Shown here one piece after another: positions 50,901 through 57,900 of a DNA stretch of 64,000 nt; within the stretch, counting starts at the first letter, position 1; every line of letters starts with the position of its first letter. The stretch covers positions 36,251 through 100,250 of the forward strand of contig JADDOH010005049.1 of the NCBI GenBank assembly GCA_016648135.1, in the 5' to 3' direction. A model generated the notes under the pieces. The model saw only the letters and a program-made list of their open reading frames with translations. It had not been told where the DNA came from and did no database searches. The position numbers and the translations under genes were made by a program. Source of the DNA: Agrypnia vestita. Lineage: Eukaryota; Arthropoda; Insecta; Trichoptera; Phryganeidae.

Positions 50901-53900
50901 CGGATGCGTAACTTAAGAAAGTGGTTCAAAGGCCAAAATGCTGGAAATCTTTACATCCTGCTTAAGATATACAAGATAAATCAAATGCTGCTTGGTCGCC
51001 ACCTTCGATTGAAGAGAGCACGTGAAGAAGAATCATTACTTTCGAATTAGTGTGACAACATCATTACGTTACTCTGTTGTCCAATTTTCTAGATTTGTTA
51101 TTGTCTTTTCCAAATAGGGAAAACAATGTCAATCGTAACGTAAGATGCTCGTTGAAATGAGTATCATCTCGTTAGTTTGTCGTCCAACCGACTGCAATGT
51201 CTATATTAAAAGGCACATGCGTATCAAATATTTTAATCTACTCGACCCAACCTTTAAAGGAATCAATCGAGCGTACATATTTGTTACTCACTGCATTGGT
51301 GCTGCAGTTTAACTGCAGCTGGAACAGGAAGTGCTCCGTAAGGCGGCACATTCACTGCAAATGCATATTTCGTTTTTTTTTTTTTTTTACGAAAATGAGG
51401 GTTTTTATTATTCCTTTATATCAGAACGTATATGCTAGACTGCATTTTTTAAGGCGATAACATGGATAGAACTTTTATTCTTATATAAAAGTAATAAACT
51501 GAACATTATAATAATTAAGAAAGTATAAGCATTAATCGACAGGGCATGGCCAAAAAAATATTTATATGTAAGCATATGTTTTTTTTTATATGTATAAAGT
51601 TTACTTCATTATCTTGAATCCTTACTAAGATAATTAAGAAATGTTAAATATTAATAAAGTTATAGGTTTTTAAAAATGCAAGAAACTTTTATTCATATAA
51701 AGAGATGATTTTAAACAATATATTATATTTATATCCGCAATTTGAGTCTTCACCCACTATTAAAAACATTTTTTATTAAAAATTCGTTAATTATTATTGT
51801 AACGAGGCTAGAAAGAATCACGCACCCCTGTCAAGTGACAGTTGTTTGAATTGGTCTCAACACTATCGAAGACTCCAGAACGGCCTAGCGTAATCTATGA
51901 CTTTCGGGAAGCATCGAGAAAAATTTATAAAAGCCTGGATGCCACGAGAAAGTTTTCCTAAACACTGGGAACGCCTAGAAGGTTCGAAACCAGCACTGGC
52001 CAGATATAAATACGAGCCAGGCCGCGCGCGAGTTGTTGCTGTTTTAGCGCGCTTGATAGCGAAACCAACGCGGAGGCAGCCGCGGGCTGCGGAGGCCAGG
52101 GTGGCCAACCGAGCGATAAATCGATAGCGAATAATCTGGAAAAGTTCTTACCTAGCGAAATAAACCCAAGCGAATAATACGTGCGGAAACTGGAAGGAAT
52201 GTTCTAATGAATAAAGTGTTAAAGTGATAATTAAGTGTCTATTTACGAGGATAAATTACGAAACAGTTTGATTTAAAGAATAGCGTTAAGTTAAATAGTG
52301 TTAAGTGACTTTGAACATTAAATAATTGATTAATCAGTAATTAATAAATCTATAATTAAATTCCAGCGTTTTCATTAATTCCTCCCGCAGCCACGACACG
52401 TGACATTATTTTAAAATAAAAATTCCAAAGTATTAAAAATGACATTGTTATAAACCAGAATGCCGTTGGCCGCGGCAGGGGCTAGACGTGTTTATTTGGC
52501 TAAGAATTTCACTAAGAAACTTACTTCTACGCCAAATTTGACATTTATATGAATTATTATTATATTATAAGCTCAAAAACAATTGATAACTAACTAACTA
52601 ACCATCACGCCGTTTCCCATCAGGGGTAGGCAGAGAGGATTGAACGCCACACCCTTCTATCCTGGTACACCACTTTTGCTTCGGCCACATTCATACATCT
52701 TCTCATACACCCATTAGAATGTGTGCGTGCGTGCTCGGCGCCGTGTACTCTCGCACTGTGACGCACACATTGACATAGAATATGGGGGCACAAGGCGGCG
52801 GCAGTAAGGGTCGTGCCTTCGGTGCCATTCGCGCTCGCAGCCGACGCTTTAGAAAAAAATGCGCTTCCTGAAAAAATGCCTATGACTTTTTAAAAGTCTA
52901 CGTTGATGTTAATCAGCGTTCTTGTAATTTTAAATGCAGAAACTAGGTATACTAATTACAGAAATTTTCGGGTTTCGTCTCTACCTTATGTGTCGGAATC
53001 CCAGAATCGCTACGAGTTAAAAGATAGGGAGTAAAAATAAAGTGACAACTCTAGCGTCAAAGCAAGAGTAGGCCAATAACTCGCCGACAGGCCGGAGATA
53101 AACTACTGTTCTGGGTATACTGTGCAAAAACACCCCACAGAGGTGAAACGCCATAAAAGAAGAAGAAGAATAACGTTCTTGAACCTTCTAGACTCACAGA
53201 CACACTCCGCCATACTGTTTGGAATGTAAGAGAACTTTCGGGAATCTTCTTGAACGTTCTCCATCCAGAACATTATTAAACTTTATCGAACGGTCTGGAA
53301 CCTTGTAGAGTCACAGATACACTCCGCCACCAGAACTTTCAAGACCTTTATCGAACGTTCTTCGATAAAGGTCTTGATAAACCATACCACCAGGAGGTGG
53401 TAGTATCTGGTTGTGAAGAAAACTTGGCGGATAGGGAAACACGGGTTTCTTTTTATATATATATATATTATTTAAAGACCAGTCATGATGACTGGTGTTG
53501 GTAGAAATAGGTGATTTGATTTTGTGACATGATTTTTTTTGGTAGTTCTTATTTTAAATACATACAGTTAAAAAAATAAATAAATACAGTTAAATAAATA
53601 ATTTTTTTTTACAATATTTAAATTATAATATAAAAATTTTATATAATTTTTTTAGTTGATTGAGAATGAATACTTGTACCTTTTGCCAGTCAAGTTTTTT
53701 GCTGTCTTAACCGTGTCCACCCGAGTAAAGTTGCTGTGATTATTAACCGCGCACAACGATGCAAATGTTTGTCGTGTTGATTTAACACTAAGTTTCCTCT
53801 AAGTAAATTTTTTGATATAATTTTACTTTTTTGCCACGCATTTGTTTTCTTAGATTTGGATTTTGATTTGGATTAAATGTTTGTATTGGTCACAGAAAAT

Positions 53901-54919
53901 TAATAATAATAATGGCATACACTGAAAATATACAGTTTTAGTTTTGGAATTCATAATAATAAAAGAGTACAGCACGCGATTTATTAATTTTTATTAATAA
54001 AATAAGTATGTATTTTGACGCACTTGTTGGTCTAGCGGTCGGACATGATCCAGTGGTCGGTTCATTCAAGACAGCAACTTAATCTTATTTCCATAGAAAT
54101 TAGTAACATTATTGCGCGCGTGACTTATTCTTGTTTAAATAGAAATCATTAACTTCGTATAATTTAATGCAATATTTGCAATGCACGCAAAGAAAAGTTT
54201 TAAATAATCGTTAACTCTCGATATATCTTTTAAAATTTTCTATAAAAATACATGGGATTTAGGGTTAACCCTCTCAAACCTGAATTAATTCTGGTAGTTG
54301 TAAAAATATTTGACGCATGATAACACATCACAGAATTAAAAAAAAAAAAATCTTATACTTTAGAAGTTATGCTATGTTAGTTTGAACATACATTAGGACT
54401 CAAAGGGTGTTTTTTTATTAGTATGTAAAAAAACAGCCGCTGCAAAAACATACTAAAATCCATGTATAATAAAAAAATTACAATATAATGAAACATTTTG
54501 TAATGAGTATTTAATTAAAATGAAAATTATAATAACATTTTAAAAAACACATAAAAAATATATAAATCTAAACATAAAGGATCCCAGGCAAGTTGGGATT
54601 TGAAACTTATGATAAGTATACTAAAATCTATTTTATTGAATAAAAAGTATAACAATTGTAATAAAAATATAAAAAACACATAAAAATTAACATATTGCTA
54701 TCGACCGAGCATTGAATATAATTATACATGCAATACTTGCTCGATATGTTTTACTTTTGGTTTTTTATTATTCACGTTCGGATCTTGTTTTCATTATACA
54801 TACTTATAGTTCACGTGTTATGTAAGGGGAAAAACAATGAAGGTTTTTTCTCCTTGGATTTGTCAAGCGCAGAGTACGAAAATAGTAATTCATTCTGCTG
54901 GAGCGCTCCTCCCCCTGGT

Positions 54920-54950
<31 letters not shown>

Positions 54951-57900
54951 AGTATCGATCCTCCGACCCCCGCCCGCCGGCAGCAGCAGGGCTGCCTCTG
55001 CAGGGCCCGGCGCCTAATAACTACATATTTGCATTTTTCGGGTGAGATTAATTACATCCAAAGGTGCGACACAACAATTATCGGGAAACATTTTTTCTCT
55101 ATTTGAGGGGCCACTACGCTGAGACGCTAATAATTTCACCCGGAAAACGATACGAGCGCAAACTACAAAGTTATACGAGTGTATGCACACACAAATATCG
55201 TGTTGTCTTGTACACTGGCACTCGCACACAGGGGTTTGTGAGATATCAAATCATCAAAAAGGAAAAATAAACTCGCGTAATATGTTGATAGTCGCGAGTG
55301 TAGTTATCAAAGTTTTTGCATCCGTTCTCATTGGTTTATCCGTCCGATAAAGATAAATTTAGCTGTTAATTCACTAATTTTGCCAAACTAGAACCGTTTA
55401 GTTACTCGTTTATTTAAAGCTCTTATTATTACTGTTATTTTTTGTTATATTCAACTAAGCGCGGGCTGTGTACACTTGATATACACATCCCGTGTTTACA
55501 TCCCTGCGCGGTGTTGCGCATTTGCGCGTAATGTAATATCGACACACCTACGAGAAACGTTCGTAGATTCAGAATTGAAGTGGATCGATTTATGATAATT
55601 ATTATACTGCGCCCTGAGGCTAGCGCCGCGCTGCGCCATCTCCCGCGGCTGCACGTCACTTTCCATATCATGTACTAGGCTAAATCCAAGATAATGGTCC
55701 CATTGCATTTACAACGAAAATGATTATTTCACTATATTATTGAATGTGCTAATAACAAAATGAAAGATAATTTACGTTTAAAAAGTAAGTATTAAATAAG
55801 ATTTATAAGATAAATAAATAAACACTTTAAAGTTTCGAAAAATGGACTGCATATTTTGACATTCCACAGGCAGTATATGAGGTTAGGTTAGGTTATTAGG
55901 TTTGGTTAGGTTAGGTTATTAGGTTTGGTTTGTTTAATTTAGATTACGATTATTTTAGTTAGATTAAATTAACAGGACATTATATTATATAGTGAAATAC
56001 TTATTTTCATTGTATGAACAACGGGACCATTGTCTCGGATTATTCCGTCGTTTTCTATTTGCTAAAGTGAACCAAGTCGCGAGTGCGCAAGAAAAGGATT
56101 AATAAAAAAATGGTGAAAATGTCTTCCCAAAACCGAACCCACTCTGTAATGTTGAAAATAAAATTTTCGTGTGTTGCTATTTTTTCCGCGAAATGTTTTA
56201 GCATCGAATAAAAATATTATTTTCGCGAATTTCTCCCAACCCTTGGCGGCCCTCCTAGTGGATAATCAGCCGTCTCTTTTCGCCGGTCGCCCCGCCGTAT
56301 TCGCGTCCCTCTCCCCGCGCGGCGGCTCTCGCGAACTTCCTGTTTTGCGTACAGTTTCCTCCCGGCCTCCGCAATGTGCCTAATAGACGACGGCGGCTAA
56401 TTGGTTTCTTTTCTTGATTTCCGCCTGCGAAGCTGCCGCCATTACCCCCGGCGGGGATCGCGGGCGGCTGCGGTGCCCGCGCGGCCGATTGGGAAGCCGC
56501 CGATGTCCGCCGAATATTGACTTTGCGACCCGGCGAGTTCAATATCGTACATTTATGAAAGCCTAGGACTCAACATCGCAAAATCATATATGTCTTCCAA
56601 AAACGTGAATGATTCGAATTTACACGAATCCGTGTCACTTTGACTTCCAGTGTCTCGAGAGTCTTCCAAACCTAGTAATTAATGTAGCGATTAAAATTAA
56701 AGTTATATTTATATCTTAATACTTATAACATATTTATATCTAACCTTACAAAATAAACTTGAAATGCTTTACCGCGGCTGTAACTCCAACAAAAATGGAG
56801 CGAACAAGCGCGACACTCCCGATGAGAGAGTTTTGTTCGGCCGCCTCTGGAGAGGAACTTTCCAAGCCGTCTTCGCCGAGAAAAACTCCAAATATCGCCG
56901 AGCCCTGCTAGCCGAGAAAGCCAAACACGCCGTGGAAACGAGCGAGTGCGTAAACAGCGGACTGGCGGTGTCTCATCACGGGATGGCGTCATCGGGGGAT
57001 GCGCACGGAATCCAGTCTTACAGATGTCAAAGAACCTCGTCCTACTTGATGGGACATCAGCTCAGATGCGAGGACAGACAGTTGCCTTGCCCGGAGATGG
57101 TCGCTGAAACGCAAGCGCTAGATGAGTCCTGCTTGAATCCAGACTTGAGAAGTCTACTGGCGAGAATTCGGAGACCTTGCTGTTGTCATTGCAACTGCCT
57201 GCCGCACCAGGTCCCGGTTCCACACGATGTGGACAATCTGCAGGTCTACTTGGCCAACAATGGTCACCAGAGAGCCATGCGTTCTGTAATAAGGTGGATA
57301 GCTATTTGCCGAATGATTTCGTAATATATTACGTATTAAAAATACTTAAATTTCACATCATTTTGAGTTCTTGACAGATATTAGTGCACAATGCTGAGAT
57401 TGAAAATAAAACAATCAATTTACACATATGGAAGTACTGTTAGTACAGGACTAGAATCTAAGTCACCCGTGGGCTAGACGTCCATAGTGATCGAATTGTT
57501 ATTTTAACCGGTTATTTGGGATTTTTATCTAATTGTGCTAATGATTGGTAAATAATATATAACTGTTGTCTAGTGCCGATTTTTCGATTGCTCGTCAAAT
57601 TGCGAAAAATTAGTTGCCAATCATCGATGCAATTAGATACAAACCTCAAAAAAATAGTTTACTATCACTAGTAAAGGAGAGAGTCACGTATACAATGTAT
57701 CGTTTTTTAGTATAATCATGCCAACGTCTCTGATATCCAGTGTCGTTTTGTATAATATGTACATCTTTTTATAATTAAATTCAAAATATTTATATATACA
57801 CGTAAATTCGTCATTTGCAAAGGAATGCTTTTTCAAATTCAATGGATAAATCAGTGTAGGCCCGGGCATCATCAGGTAACCGTCTCCCTCCGCTCTCCTT

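Noticed and set aside
54728..55106. Frames with polyarginine or polyglycine runs
   Set aside because: They arise from the (GGC)10 tract and have no other protein character.
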